A DNA stretch of 64,000 nucleotides. Source: Stachybotrys elegans. Lineage: Eukaryota > Ascomycota > Sordariomycetes > Hypocreales > Stachybotryaceae. The stretch is from positions 3,162,001 to 3,226,000 of the forward strand of contig JAGPNK010000002.1 of NCBI GenBank assembly GCA_020746835.1, in the 5' to 3' direction. Under the pieces are notes generated by a model. The model saw only the letters and a list, made by a program, of their open reading frames with translations. It ran no database searches and was not told where the DNA came from. Position numbers and translations under genes: made by a program. Below are positions 34,035 through 47,275 of this stretch, piece after piece; the first letter of the stretch is position 1, and the number at the start of each line of letters is the position of its first letter.

Positions 34035-35291
34035 TTACGCCTTGGAGTTCTTGTCTCTCCTCTTGCCGTGGTTGCGCACCCTCGGCGTGACGACCCACTT
34101 GGGCGTATTGCTCTGGCGTCGTGTCTTGTAACCGCTCTTGGTCTGTCGTGGGCATTAGAACCATCCGCCCATCGGAGGACACATTTGAAAGGGATTTATG
34201 ACTTACAGGCTTGCCCCAAGGCGTCACCGGGTGACGGTTACTCTTTGACTTTCCTCGACCACCACCGTGGGGATGATCCACTATCAACAACTGTCAGCAA
34301 ACCATTCGCCGCAGCACCCAATCGAGTTCCATGCTTGCTTACCTCTGTTCATAGCCACACCACGGACCGTGGGCCGAATGTTGAGCCAACGGCTTCGTCC
34401 AGCCTTACCAAGCTGTCGGTAGTGGTGGTGGATGTTGCTGGCCACGCCAATCGTGGCGCAGGCGTCCTTGCTTACTCGGCGAACTTCGCCGCTCTGCAGC
34501 CGCACCTCCACGTACTTGCCCGTCATGATCCTGCTACCATCATCCCTCGTCTCCTCATTCTTGTTCACCACGGTAGCCGAGGTACCAGCGCTTCGGCAGA
34601 AGACGGCGCCACGGGCGGCCGAGGAGCCCACGCAAAACACCTGCGTGCCGACGGGAACCATGTGCATGGGAAGACAGTTGCCTCGGAACGCAGTCCTGGC
34701 AGCCAGAATACCGGGATCGACGACTCCGCCCATGCTGTTGAGGAGATCCTGCGGGATACCTGCGCGGTAGCTGTGGACAATGTCACCAGCTCGCAGGCCC
34801 TCGGCAGCGATGATGTACGTCTTGCGACCAGTAGCCTTCTCGGTGACCAGAGCGATATGAGCGCTTCGTCCGGGGTCGTACTCAATTCGTTCCACCAAGT
34901 GCGGGCCGGGACGCCGGCGTTCAAAATCGACGGTTCGTATCCTTCGCTTGGCACCTCCTCCACGATGCCTCACCGTGACCCGTCCGTACACGTTTCGTCC
35001 ACCCTTACCATGACCCTTCTTGGGGAAGGTCAACGGCAGGAACGGCCTGCCTTTCCACAGATGGTCGTTGATGGGCCGCCTGAGATGTCGTACACCGGGC
35101 GTGCGAGGCTTGTATGTGCGCAGAATCGTCGACTGGGAGCCGCTCCTCTCGATGACAGCCTTCTGTGTGGCGAGACCCGCAGGGATCGAGTTTCTGGCAC
35201 CGGAGGCGTAGCTGCGCATCGTCGCTGGGCTCTGCGAGAGGAGCTGGAAGCCCCTTCTCGCAGCCGAGAGCTGCATTCGTGCTTGGAACAT
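34035..35291 (-). CDS. RML2: Mitochondrial large ribosomal subunit protein uL2m
   Basis: Three exons in transcription order: 35291-34343, 34280-34207 and 34136-34035, giving 374 residues. uL2 is a core 23S-type rRNA-binding protein next to the peptidyl-transferase centre; this copy belongs to the mitoribosome. The N-terminal ~40 residues are Arg/Ser/Gln-rich without acidic residues, as in a presequence. The L2 signature is intact: [20 protein letters not shown] near the N-terminal RNA-binding domain, and [11 protein letters not shown] with PVTPWGKP at the C-terminus, split across exons 2 and 3. The open frame extends to a GTG at 35300, so I chose the first ATG. The last exon encodes a basic tail ([12 protein letters not shown]). 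It is divergent from the cyclin B gene. Confidence 0.95.
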
Positions 35292-36973
35292 ACTGGCCAC
35301 GCTGTTTAGGAGGTCAAGGGCCGTGGCAAGAGGTCGGGGAATGAATCAGATAGATCCGTGTAGGCGCAATGAGGGGAATTGATGTCCTGCGCACAATAAA
35401 TCTCCCCCGTCTCCTTTGGAACGGTGCTTTGACTTGCCCACTGTGTTCCGCAGAAATCAGGGGCAGGGCGAGGGATTCGAGCGCGGACGGCTGGTAGACC
35501 ACCGCCTCGAGCTCAATGCTGCACCAGCAGGATCGCTGGCAGCTAGACTGCACCTTGCTTGTAGGATTGAGAGCACCGAAGAACGTGCTCGACCTCAGCG
35601 GCCACCGAGTCGTATCTGATATGTGGTGCGGTCGGTTTAGTCGTGCTGGAGAGCACACTTTCTCCAAGCTGAAATTTCCATCGGAGCACCGGCAGCCGTT
35701 TCGCCGACAAGCCACATCTCGAATGGGACGACGGGCCCAAGGGCGGTGGCTGGAGGCTCGCGACGAGCCACATGGCCTGTGCTCAGCGCGCAACCAGTCG
35801 GCACGGGTAAGCGCCAGCGGCTGGGCCAATGGAAGGCCGGTTGCTTGGTGGTTGCCATTGTCAACATGGGCCCTCCGGCTCCCAAATGGGGAGGCTCGCC
35901 CAGTAACCGGGCAGGTACGAAGGTACTTGACCCAGAGGCGCGCGGTGCAGGTACCTCTGACCCCATGTCGTGCCTCGTCTGGTCGTGCCCGTGGATTCGC
36001 GTTTTCGTAGGTACTTACAGAACTGCTTCGTCCACCAAGCACCAGCTTTCCTGTTTTTCTCTCTCCCACTCTCATTGCACCGAGGCAGGACTTGTTTACT
36101 TGTTGTCAGCCGGCATATCACCCTCGTTGTTCTAGCTTCTACATCCTCTCTGCAACTTTTACCTCTTCATCCTTCTTTGGAAATTTATCACCGATTCTTT
36201 CGTCCCGCCGCGCCGCCAATCGACAAACCGGTACGCAGGAGTACCTCGAGATTGGGTACAAACCGCATCTCCCGCGCAACCACGCAACCACCACCGCGCC
36301 CGGCGTCTCTTTTTTCGCTTCTCACTTCTGCTGCTGCGCGGTCCAGACATTTCTGAGCCATTATTTCAGCTGCAAAAGGTGGGACAGCCACCTTTTTCTG
36401 ACGTAGCAACGAGCCTTGCATTTTCGCGAGTCCGCGCCAGAAACCCCAGAGGTACGTACCTACCGCGGCCGTGTTCTGATCCACTTCCACCACGTCTCTC
36501 CCCTGCTGCTCCGCTCCTCAAAACACATCCTTCGCCCTCACTACCAAAGCCCTCCTCCAACATAAACACTCTCGTCCTTGACCAACAACGCCTGGAGCAC
36601 TTCTTCATCGTTCCCTTTCGCTCTCCACGCTCCTCTCCTCTCTTCTTCAGACAGTTTCACCCAGCCCAATCACTTCTTATCCAGCCTCTTACAGCATCCT
36701 CCGACCACAACATTCCAATCGCGGTCCTTGTGTCGGATCTCTTGTCTTGAGCAAGAGGTAAATAGGCTCCTCTTCCCCCCAAACCCAGTCTTGCCTTTGA
36801 TTCGAGTGTCTCACCAAGTGGCCTCTTGATCTCCTCTCTTCGACTACTTCTTGCCGACCTCTTCTTATACTCTTGACGATCTTTTCGACGCGTCTTGACT
36901 GACTCGTTGGGTAGCATCAGCCTCGGGCTATACAGCACTTACCGTCCCTTCCGGTAACTAATCACACATCAAG
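35292..36973. other. Divergent intergenic region, uL2m / cyclin B
   Basis: About 1.7 kb of shared promoter. The ~900 bases before cyclin B are C/T-rich with no credible ORF, which fits a long 5' leader. An ACGCGT occurs at 36888-36893. Confidence 0.45.
36888..36893 (+). promoter_or_regulatory. ACGCGT (MCB-like) hexamer upstream of cyclin B
   Basis: It matches the MluI cell-cycle box core bound by MBF in yeasts and lies 81 bases before the cyclin B ATG. One hexamer can occur by chance, and it may lie in the transcribed leader. Confidence 0.25.
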
Positions 36974-38586
36974 ATGCCTCCTGTGAGTAGCCCCAACACC
37001 TTTTCGACCGTGTTTCCCTCGTTCGGCGCGCTGATTTCTCCTGCCAGGGTCGCCCTGCACGAACACGACTCGTCTCCAACGAGAATGACGAGAACAGCAG
37101 CTCGACGCGTCTGACGCGAGCCAAGGCCGCCGCTCTCAGTGTCGACGAGCTCGCAGTCCCCTCCAAGGGCGCTCTGCAATCGAAGAGCTCCGCAGCCAAC
37201 GTCTCCAACGCCGGTGTCCAACGAAAACGCGCTGCCTTGGGTGATGTGAGCAACGTGGCAAAGACCGATGCCGCCGAGGGAAAGAAGAACAAGGGTGGTC
37301 TCGTCTCGAAAGCTGCTCAGCCCACGGGTGTCCAGAAGAACTCGACGCGTCCTACCAGCCGAGCGGCTCTCATCACCAAGGAGACCAAGAAGACGACCGT
37401 AAAGCGGACCGGCTCCGGCTCCGGTGCCATTGGTGCCACTCAGAAGCGACAGACCTCCTCTACGACCACGTCCGCCGCAACCTCGATCTCTAAAGAGGAG
37501 GAGGAGCTTGTTGAAGACTCCGAGCCTGCTCGCAAGAAGCCCCAGACTGCCGACGCACAGAGACGGCTCCGTGCCGAAGCCGTCACCGAGAAGGTCACCA
37601 AGCAGGCTTCCCCTGTCGCTGAACCTGTCGAGGAACCTGCTGAGCTCGACCCTGAAACCGGACTTCCCATTGGTGTCAAGGACCTGGACAGCGAAGACCA
37701 CGATGATCCTTTCATGGTTGCCGAATACGCCGTCGAAATCTTCGAGTACCTCCGCGAGCTTGAGGTCAAGACCATTCCCAACGCCGAGTACATGTCTTAT
37801 CAAGACGAGCTCGAATGGAAGATGCGTGGTATCCTGGTCGACTGGCTCGTCGAGGTCCACACTCGCTTCCACCTCCTCCCTGAGACTCTGTACCTCGCTG
37901 TCAACATCATCGACCGTTTCCTGTCCGAGAAGGTTGTCCCACTCGCCCGTCTCCAGCTGGTTGGCATCACTGCCATGTTCATTGCTTCCAAGTACGAGGA
38001 GGTCCTGTCCCCTCATGTTGAGAACTTCAAGCGCATTGCCGATGATGAGTACAAGGAGTCTGAGATTCTCAGTGCTGAGCGTTTCATCCTGTCCACTCTG
38101 GACTATGACCTGAGCTACCCCAACCCGATGAACTTCCTCCGCCGTGTCTCCAAGGCAGACAACTATGACGACCAGACCCGAACCATTGGCAAGTACCTCA
38201 TGGAGATCAGCCTCTTGGACCACCGCTTCCTGTCCTACCGCCCCAGCCAAGTCGCCGCTGCTGCTATGTACTTGGCCCGCCTGATGCTGCACCGTGGTGA
38301 ATGGGACGCCACCTTCGCGCACTATGCCGGCTACACCGAGGATGAGCTTGAGCCTGTTGTCGCACTCATGGTTGACTACCTTGCCCGTCCCCTCATCCAC
38401 GAAGCCTTCTTCAAGAAGTATGCTTGCAAGAAGTTCCTCAAGGGTAAGCGCTTATTCCGTTCTTGTGTTTGAAATTCATCATACTAATGCATCATAGCTT
38501 CTATTCTCGCTCGCCAATGGGCCAAGAAGAACGCCCATTGCTTTGGCATTGAGGATGTAGAGCTCACCATTGACCAAATCTCATGA
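36974..38586 (+). CDS. G2/mitotic-specific B-type cyclin (NIME/Cdc13 type)
   Basis: Three exons: 36974-36982, 37048-38443 and 38498-38586, giving 497 residues. The first coding exon encodes only Met-Pro-Pro. B cyclins activate Cdk1 for mitotic entry and are destroyed by the APC/C. A destruction box fits RxxLxxxxN at R8-T-R-L11 to N16 (RTRLVSNEN). Residues ~20-210 are Lys/Ser/Thr-rich and disordered. The cyclin box begins with MRGILVDWLVEVH (about residue 262) and includes KYEEVLSPHVENF (about 318) and the second cyclin fold with LSYRPSQVAAAAMY. The short last exon supplies a conserved-looking C-terminal tail. The length is as usual for filamentous-fungal nimE homologues. It is the only obvious mitotic regulator in the window. 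Confidence 0.95.
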
Positions 38587-39796
38587 GGGAGCAAAATCTC
38601 AACACTCTGGTTCGGATCAGAGTTTGGCGCTGCACCACATTGAGCCCTGCGGGAGACCCCGTACGGCTTGTTCACTGACGACGCGCGCTTGGTAATCCGT
38701 TCACAACCCAGGCGCTTCACGAGTTTAATTTTCAGCAACGTCTATCTTTCTTCACCACCTCACGGCTGTCCGCGACGGTCGGATGAACGCTTCGATGCTT
38801 GACGGCTCTCGCCCACATCACACACACGTCACTGTCCCATATCTGGAAGCTCGTACCAAGCATTCTCTGGTTATTCTGCATGTTAGGAGCACAGTCCCGT
38901 TGCATTTGCTCAGCAAACGGCGCTTGGAGTCATTGGCGAAGGGAGCATTTGGTTTGGCCGGCCGGAGTTGGTTGATCTGGCATGTTGCGGGAGACACGCG
39001 TTTGAGTCTTTTCTCTCTTTTTTCTTCTTCTCTGGTCCTCTGTAGAAAGTTTGACCTGCGGCACTGCTTATGGTCCGAGCCCCTGGTCGTGGGGGTTGGA
39101 TAACTGCATTCTTGTCCGTGTCATCTGGGGCTTTTCATCTTTCGTTGTTGATTGCCTCTCGAGTGACAGTCTTTGATTTCTGCCTTGTGGAGGCAGTGTG
39201 AGGGAAAATTGTACATATATTATGGTTTGGTTTGGCTTTGGTCTGTTCTCCGGGAAAGGAAATACATGGCAGACACCTGTTTCAGAAGCACTTGCATTAA
39301 GAACATGACCCATGAAGAGGCAGCCATCGTGAAGTCGAGATTCTCGGCAGAGCTGGATATTCACCTTGTCTTGAGCCTCTGTTGATGGGCCAACGGTTCT
39401 CTCCCGTTGAAATTACATAATCATACTCGCAACACGCTTTCCTGAATCGTCTAGTGCCGAGTCCACTGTTGTGACCCGTTGCATCACAGCACTTCGAGTG
39501 GTGCATATATGTGTGATCACGCTCCATTACATTGGTATGTTCAGGATCTCCAAGCAGGACCAGGTCTCACTTCTTTCATCAATTGCACCCACCGTGGATC
39601 TAGGTCATCCTAATCTCCTTTCCGGACCTGACATCATCTTGTGCGGCATCACGAATTTCCTACTACCACTTTCATTGGGATAGACCTTGATTTGCGCCCT
39701 CAAAGACAATCACGATCTAGAGTCTCAAGTTTTGTCTAAGCTGCCGGCCCTTCCATCTGTCAAGAGCCGTGACGTCGCGCTCGCCCTGTTAGTCCC
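38587..39796. other. Intergenic region, cyclin B to TEX1
   Basis: About 1.2 kb. It contains the cyclin 3' UTR (T-rich near 39000-39035) and the TEX1 promoter. No gene was recognised. Confidence 0.4.
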
Positions 39797-41096
39797 ATGG
39801 CGCCTGTTTTGAGGGCCAGGCAAAGCCTTTCTAAAGATAGGTTCTCAGGATACTTTGCCAACCTCAGAAGCCAGCCCTACAATGACCCAAATACGTCCAG
39901 GGGAGGGAGCTCCCACAGGTCAGCACTCTATCTTGCGGTTCTTTCCTGAACTCTGCTGACCTTGATAGTCTCCGATCGATTGCGTGGAATCCGCTGGGAA
40001 CGCTGATAGCCACCGGCTCAGTGGACAAGACTCTCCGTGTTTGTACGTAATCCTCCGTCCCAAGGGTGCATATGTGGATGCAAACTCATGCAGTAGCAAC
40101 GCAGGGAACCCCGAGAAACCGCATGTAAAGTTCTCGACTGAGCTCAAGGGCCACATGTCATCTGTGGAAAAGGTTGCCTTTAACCCGACGAAAGATGCCG
40201 AGCTCTGCAGTGTGAGCAGCGATGGAGTGGTCAAGTTCTGGGATGTCAGGACAAAGGCCTGCTTCAACGAAGTCAAGGGGCTGGGCGATGCTTTTACGTT
40301 GGCGTGGGCGCCAGATGGCGAGACCTTACTAGTCGGCAACAAGGTAGGAAGCCCGGCCGCTCGTCCCAACGCAATGCCGTCTGCTGACCCTCAACGGACA
40401 GTCCGACAATATCTACGTGCTTTCGCCGTCACAATCCACACCGCTGGCGTCGCACCAGCAGACAACGCAGACCAACCAGATATCTTTCTGCTGGAGCGGT
40501 GAAAAGGTCTTTGTTACCACGGCCGAGGGCCGCATTCGAATCTTGTCCTACCCGGACTTCGAGCCCGTTTTGAACGTCGGTTACGGAGATGAGCCACGCC
40601 AGGAGTTCATGCTCAATGGCCACACATCATCGTGCCTCACAGCTGAACTGCAGCCAACTGGCCGCTTTCTGGCCACGGGTGGGTCGGACTCCATTATTGC
40701 ACTGTGGGATACGACAGATTGGATCGGGCAAAGGACCATCTCGCGGATGGTCGGACCCGTGCGAAGCATCAGTGAGTCCACCTTCTGGCCATATCAAGGG
40801 CCACGCCCAGACTGACGGGGCAATTCCAAGGCTTTACATTCGACGGCAGCTTCATTGTTGGAGGGAGTGACGAAGGTGAGTACCTCGATGGGGGGTTCTC
40901 GGAAAGTAATCGCTGACGAGGACATGTTCTAGGAAATGGACTGGAGGTATCACATGTAGAAACAGGCGAGCACGTCCACACCTTCAAAACGGCGGGATCA
41001 TGTCCGGTAGTGGCATGGGCCCCGACAAGGTACTGCCTGGCATACGGGGATCTGGGTGTTCTGAGGATCGTCGGCGTGGATGTCGATCGAAAATAA
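39797..41096 (+). CDS. TEX1: THO complex subunit TEX1/THOC3, WD40 protein
   Basis: Six exons: 39797-39918, 39969-40042, 40105-40343, 40402-40771, 40831-40875 and 40933-41096, giving 337 residues. All five introns are about 50-62 nt with in-frame joins. TEX1/THOC3 is the beta-propeller subunit of the THO/TREX complex, which couples transcription to mRNA packaging and export. WD-repeat blades are evident (IAWNPLGTLIATGSVDKTLRVW, VAFNPTKDAELCSVSSDG with FWD, LQPTGRFLATGGSDSIIALWD), and the N-terminus (MAPVLRARQSL) precedes the first blade. Length and blade order fit THOC3 (about 350 residues). Exon 5 is only 45 nt. TEX1 is functionally linked to NAB2 in the same window but lies 30 kb away, so that proximity is probably fortuitous. 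Confidence 0.9.
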
Positions 41097-43591
41097 CGTC
41101 AGTTCTACCCACCGACGCTGTCTCTCGCAGTGAGTGGTGATCACGGCCCACGAGGGTTTCAGGCGCACGGCAAAGAGGCGCAAGCCTGAGGGCTCGGCTT
41201 GTGGCAAGGTGGATATGGCAGATGAATGAACGGGTCACTGAATGGAGGTACTGAAGCTTGAGACCACCACCTTGTGCAGATGCAATGTGCCATGGTAAGA
41301 GCCAGTCAGCTCGGGCAAACTACCGGCCGAATGGGACCGGGTGCGAGATATACGATTGCATCAGGCCAAACGGGGCCGGGCGAGTATAGGCAAGCCTGGG
41401 GCAATGGAAATGTCGTATCCTTGGGCGCGTCAATGATGGTAGGAGGATGCTGGCTGAGAGTGAGCGGCTGGCGAGTGAAGCACATGATGCGACCCTGACG
41501 ACAAACTCCAATACACGCTGTCATCCCTGTCACTTGCTGCATACAAGTTTGATTACCTCGCTGGATACTCAAGAAGTGACCATCGGGATATTTACTACTC
41601 GAAGCGCTCTGTGTCTTATCGTGGCACTGACGCCTTCCAGGGCCCAACGTGGCTACCCGCTTGATAGGCATGTGTAGATCTGTCCGGAGTACCATGTCTG
41701 ATCCTCAGAGCTCGCGGGCGGGCGCAGATATCATTGAAGTAAAGGACCAGTTGGTTGCTATTCCCTGCCTATTTCCACACGGGTTGCTCAGCTGAGGCGA
41801 GCAAGATCGACAGGAAGGGAGCTCTACGACTACAAGACGGCATTGCGTTGGCACTGGGAGATGAGCAGCAGCACTGTAAGGTGGGAGCGTGAGGAAGAAA
41901 GCGCCTAGAGGACAATCTGACATAGGTCTTGATCGCCTTGCGTAAGACAGTAAGCAGTGTGTGAGCTAAATGAGATCCAAGTGAATGGGCAGTGCTGTTA
42001 GTTGTTAAAAACATGCGCGAGCTTAGACTAGACGGTAAGATCCGTTGAAGAGGGAAAGGCTTGGGCGTAATGTAGATGGGTGAGGGTGAGATGGACGATG
42101 GTATTGGTGGACGAGGAGTCCTGCTAAGGTTGTTGGTTGGTCGGTTGGGGGTGGACGAGGTTGATTCAAGAACGAGGCACAGGACGGGAGGGAAAGGATG
42201 CAGATCCTTCACCTGGCGCCAAGCAGACGGGATGGGGCAGATGAGCTTTCGCTTTGGGTCAACAGCGCGAGTCAATCGAGCCTGGACTGAGGCGAGGAGC
42301 CCGAAGTAAGCTGGAGGCTGCGAATACGTATTTTTCCCGTAGGATTTCCACGTGGAGGGAGGAGGGGCACGGCAAGGCAGAGCAAGGGAGCCGAGGATGA
42401 TGGATGAAAGGATAGTGCTGACTGACAGACAAAAAACTGCTGGCTTGGAGTAATTCACGCGCTTCCAAGATTGCGCGGTCGCGGGTTGCCTGCGCGAGTA
42501 ATATCTACATCCATCACATCAGTGGCGGTCGCTTGTTGAGGATAGGTAATCAGAGCAGGGGGGCAGCCCAGCAAGTAAGAACCTGGGGTTGAGACCAGCT
42601 GTCTGTACGATTACAGAAGGTAATACTGTACAAGGCAATAATACTGCAGGCCAGCAAAAGGCAAGGTAACGCAATGGGTATGGATGATGAGATAATGGAT
42701 GCGAGAAGCAAAAGAAAGAAAGGGCCCGGGCCACCCCTTCATCCTAAGGATACAATTTATTAGCACATTAGCAGATATAATACTACCTCTCAACATCAAC
42801 GACGACAATAATAGCCACCCCAACACAGCAGCGAATCATCATCACGGACCAGCTCGTACAACGTCTGTGTCGGATCCCCCTCCCTCATTTCGGGCGACCG
42901 TCTGTGCTGGTTCAGCCGCCCATAAGCCCGCAGCAGCAGCAGTACCACGACAACATTTACCAGCGTCTTGATAAACGAAACGAAACAGAGTTGCATCGCA
43001 ATCCAAGGCGGCGCGTGACCTCGCCCGGCATCTCTGAATCGATCATCCTAATTGCTGAGCTGCTCATCCTGAAAGGATCATTGCCCTGGGCGCAGTAGCG
43101 CATTCCATTGTCATCCCGGAAGAGCCCTTCTTTTTTTTGCTTCCCTTGCGCTGCTCTTTATTATTGCCACCATCCCCTCCTTCGCTTGCTGTACTTACTT
43201 TAGTACTGTCTGCCTCCCACCTTAGTACCTTAGTACTTGCCTCCCTCTGTGCTTGGAAAGACAAGGAAGGTGCTCATCGAGCGGTACCTCCTCCTACCCA
43301 CCTACGATACGCAAGATACCTACCTACCTACCTAGTGCTTCGCCCCCATTTCTTGTATGCTCTGCTCCCGTCTCGGCCGACTACGGCGCCTCCCTCTCGT
43401 GGCCGGGTTGTCCGTCTAGATCCCCATCCATCGACACCCGGCGGTTCCGCCCCCAGGCACGCCCCGAGTCGGCAACGCCCCGTCGCTCCCGACTTCGATT
43501 TCGTCGCAACCGCCCGTCGCCGCAGATCCTCCCCTCCAGGCTGGCACATCCCGCCCTCCACCTCCCCCCCATCGCCGAGACGCGAGCCACC
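41097..43591. other. Intergenic region, TEX1 to Zn2Cys6 factor
   Basis: About 2.5 kb. A long minus-strand frame (42458-41769) starts at GTG and is Ser/Pro-rich without family resemblance, so it is not called. TACCTACCTACC units occur near 43317-43333, and CTTAGTAC words near 43197-43240. The final ~500 bases are pyrimidine-rich leader. Confidence 0.4.
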
Positions 43592-46550
43592 ATGGACGGC
43601 GTCGACGAGTACGACACCATGAACGATGACGCTCAGCCGCCCTCTCCCGCCGTCGATGCCGCCGACAGGCAGCCGCCTCACGACCCGATCCCCGACAACT
43701 CGAATGTCCCCAAGCCCAAGCGCCTCGCCTGTATGATCTGCAGGAAGCGCAAGCTCAAGTGCGATGGCGTCCGGCCGAGCTGCAGCACATGTTCCCGCCT
43801 GGGCCATTCCTGCACCTACGATGAGCAGCGCCGGAAGAGCGGCCCCAAGCGCGGCTACGTCAAAGCCCTCGAAGAACGTCTAAGTGAGCCGAGACACCCT
43901 CGACCCCATATTTCGACATTCTTGTCCCGCAGCATGCCGCAGGCGAGCCATTGCTAACACGGCTTGCGCCACATAGAACAAGTCGAGACGCTCCTCAAGA
44001 CGCAAGATCCGCCATCCTCCAACAATGCCCAGTCAAACACCATACCCACGCCCATGCATGGCGTGCACAGCACCCAGACGACAGCACCTCCCAGCATACC
44101 TGTTCCGAATCCCAATGCCGCCATGGGCGTGGGCCCTGACCGCGAATGGCACTTTGGGGGCGACTCGCCCCAGGCCGGTGCCATGGACGACTTCAACTTC
44201 AATGCCAACATGGGCGTCCCCGTGAGCGGTGTGACAGGGAGCATCACCTGGGAGATGATTGGCCTGGGCTTGGAGGAGCCGCTCCCGCCACAGGAAACCA
44301 TCGATGAGCTTCACCAGATCTATTTTGAAAAGGTGCACCCTTCGATAGCCATGATACACAAGTACCGATACCTCGCTGCCATGAACTTGTACGTCTTCCC
44401 ACGGGAGCCCCCTCTAACGTTCCTCCCCCATATACTGACCAAGAGCAGGGCACCCTCAAAACGGCCGCCTGTCTGCCTTCGTTATGCCATGTGGACGTTG
44501 GCCTGCTCGATAGCAGACAAGTATTCCGATCTGAAGGACCTCTTTTACCAGAGAGCCCGCAAGTATATCGAGGCCGACTACATCAAGGGCTACGGCGAGC
44601 ACATGATTTCCGTCGCCCACTGCCAGGCACATGCGCTTCTTGCCTGCTACGAGATGAGGATGATGTATTTCCCTCGAGCGTGGATCAACACGGGCTCCGC
44701 TGTCCGTCTCGCCCAGATGTTGGTGCTCCCTATACTCCAATGTTTCCCTCGCGTCCAATTGCCTCGAAAACAGTAAAACTGACCTCCTTTAGGATCGGCC
44801 TACATCGACTAGACGGACAGGGCCTCGAAGTGAAGCAATGCATCCCTCCACCCAAGGACTGGACAGAACGAGAAGAGCGGAGACGAACTTTTTGGATAGC
44901 CTTTTGCACTGACCGATACGCCAGTATCGGCACCGGCTGGCCCATGACAGTGGATGAGAGGGACATCATGACGAATTTGCCCGCGTCTGAGGAAGCCTTC
45001 GAGATGAGCCGGCCGGAGCTGACACAGAGTCTGCAAGAGTGCACCAAGAGCCCTGATGGAGTTTCCAAGCTCACGCCCTTTGGTGGCATTGTCTTGATGG
45101 CGTCTCTGTTTGGTCGAAATCTCATTCACCTGCACCGCTCTGACGACGATGACGACCTGGAGCACGACTTGAACGGTCCTTTCTGGAAGCGCCATCGGGC
45201 CATGGACAATATACTACTCAACACATCACTAAGCCTACCTGCTCACCTGAAGCTCCCGGCCGGCCTCTGTAATACAAATGTCGTCTTCATCAATATGAGC
45301 ATACACACATCAACAATCTGTCTCCACCAAGCAGCCATCTTCAAGGCAGAGAAGAACAAGCTTGCGGCATCTGTGAGCTCGGAGAGCAAGGTGCGCTGCA
45401 TCACAGCGGCCAATGAGATTGCCAGCATCATGCGAACAGTATCCCACATGGATCTTGCATCCGTACGTCCGGCCCCCAAGGAAAACATGCTGGCGAGGAC
45501 AAAATGGCTTGCTTGGCCTGGATGGATGGCTAACTTGGTATACAGATGAACCCTTTTATCTCCTTCTGCCTATACGTCGCCGCCCGCGTCTTTGTTCAGT
45601 ATCTCAAGAGTCGGCCCGACGATAGCCAATCGGCAGACTCGTTGAGATTTCTCATCTCGGCAATGAGGGCTTTAAAGCGGCGAAACCCGCTTACCGAGTC
45701 GTTCTTAGTACAGCTGGATGTTGACTTTGAGGCATTGGCTGTGCGCATTCCCAAACTCCGTAATGCTTTCCCTCGTAGCAGCGATAGCGTAAGTTGATAT
45801 GCGAAGACACGAGAGGATACTGCTGACAGCCTGCAGCCCGCATTTTCTTCTCAGAGGGGACCAATGGCCAAGAAGCAGACTTTTCGCTCCGACGAAGGCA
45901 TGCATGGTATCCTGGGATATCGCGGCCAGAGCTTTGCAAAGCCCAGCGGCGATGAGGTCAACCAGAGTGCAGCCCCAGAGCTGGGGGATCGCCCTAGCGA
46001 GCCGCAGGGCCACTTTGGCCAGGCCATGTGGTTGACAGGGGATCAACAGCTACCAGTTCTGACTCCTAGCACAGGCACCATGTATGATAAGACTGCTCCA
46101 GCAGGAGCCCAGATGACGGGATTTGGGGATCAGAATGGCGAGGGACAGGAAGCATCAGGATCGCCAGAGGGATGCCAATCAAGCAGCGGCCCGACGCCAG
46201 TATCGAGCCACGCGACGAGTTCGGAAGCTCGATGCCACCTCATGCCCGGGCGGATGCAGGGCTCCGGCGCCGAGTCATTCCAGGCCAGCCCGGTTACACC
46301 AACTCAGAACCTTATGGGCGGGGGTGGTGTGGATGTGGGAGGCCAAGGGTTCTTGGGCGATGCAAACGGCTTCTCGATGCCAGGCTTGGAAGACCAACAG
46401 GGCTTCTCAGCGAATGCGTGGGGCGACTTGCAGACGCAGGCAGCCATGCCACCAGTTGGGGATGGAGTGCTGAGGGCACTGATGAACATGCGTCCGATGG
46501 ATGCGATGGATATATCGACGTGGGATACTGGCGCAGAGAATATGCAGTGA
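43592..46550 (+). CDS. Zn2Cys6 fungal-specific transcription factor
   Basis: Six exons: 43592-43883, 43977-44388, 44449-44718, 44793-45462, 45546-45788 and 45837-46550, giving 866 residues. The start lies in a good context (GCCACCATGG). The Zn(II)2Cys6 cluster is C47-X2-C50-X6-C57-X6-C64-X2-C67-X6-C74, followed by a basic linker (KSGPKRGYVK) and a short coiled coil (ALEERLKQVETLLK) for dimerisation, the Gal4-type DNA-binding layout. The middle homology domain includes SVRLAQM/IGLHRLDGQG and ERRRTFW, typical of the fungal_trans domain. The last ~230 residues are Gly/Gln/Met/Ser-rich and look like an activation region. It may resemble regulators of carbohydrate use, but I cannot name an orthologue. 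The intron 3 donor (GTTGGT at 44719) is atypical but required by frame. Confidence 0.92.
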
Positions 46551-47275
46551 GATGGGCTTACATTTGAAGCATGAGAAGGACATGGAATCGATTTGGTCCA
46601 AGATACCTGATGGCGTTAGGCGGACAAGCAAGCATGGAAGGGCTGGATAGAGATGGAGCTGGGCGCATCTATCCATCTGATGATATATATATACGAGTAT
46701 TTGGATTGGGTAGAAGCTATGGTTAGGGCCATGGCACTTGATGAATAACACGAACGGAAAGCAAAGAAGCAACCTGTCAATATAACGATAGACACAGATA
46801 AACCTTGATCTACTACATACTACATATGAACCATGCTGCCTGACTGTATACAGATGCTAGAAGAGGTGGCGTGTGATGCAGAGGGTAGAGGGTGGTGGTC
46901 CGTGCAGGACTACGAAGAGCAGAAGGGAAAGAGGGACTCGGACCAACCCAGGGAGGCAAGGACAGGGCTGAAATGGAATTCGAAGCGGGGTAGATCCAAT
47001 CCATCCTCCACCATTTGGGACCAGACAATCCTCCCGGGAGACAAAACGAGCGACAAGTTTGCGTGGCAGAGACCCTCCTTGCCTTTACCAACGCCCCAGT
47101 GACCCCTTAAAGCAGCGCTCATCTTGCGGGAGAGCCGTCCTGTCCCCTACCAGTGTCAGCCGTCCAGCCCAGGGGAGTGGAGGAGGGGTCTACCTCTCTC
47201 TACCAGCAGTCGCACGCCCGGGTCGGTGGTACCTCGAAGTCCAAATCCGTTTCATTGCTCGCCTGCCAGCTGGCC
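46551..47275. other. Intergenic region, Zn2Cys6 factor to GST-fusion gene
   Basis: About 725 bases. The frame of the next gene is open upstream of its ATG only to a GTG at 47153. No other feature was recognised. Confidence 0.4.

Noticed and set aside
34068..35309. 413-codon plus-strand ORF
   Set aside because: Antisense to uL2m, whose L2 signatures are unmistakable on the minus strand.
36958..38400. 480-codon minus-strand ORF
   Set aside because: It is the antisense shadow of cyclin B. The plus strand has the cyclin box, destruction box and proper splice sites, while the minus frame has only codon-bias-driven openness.
41769..42458. 229-codon minus-strand ORF between TEX1 and the Zn2Cys6 gene
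   Set aside because: It starts at GTG, is low-complexity Ser/Pro-rich, and has no domain, conserved motif or spliced continuation.
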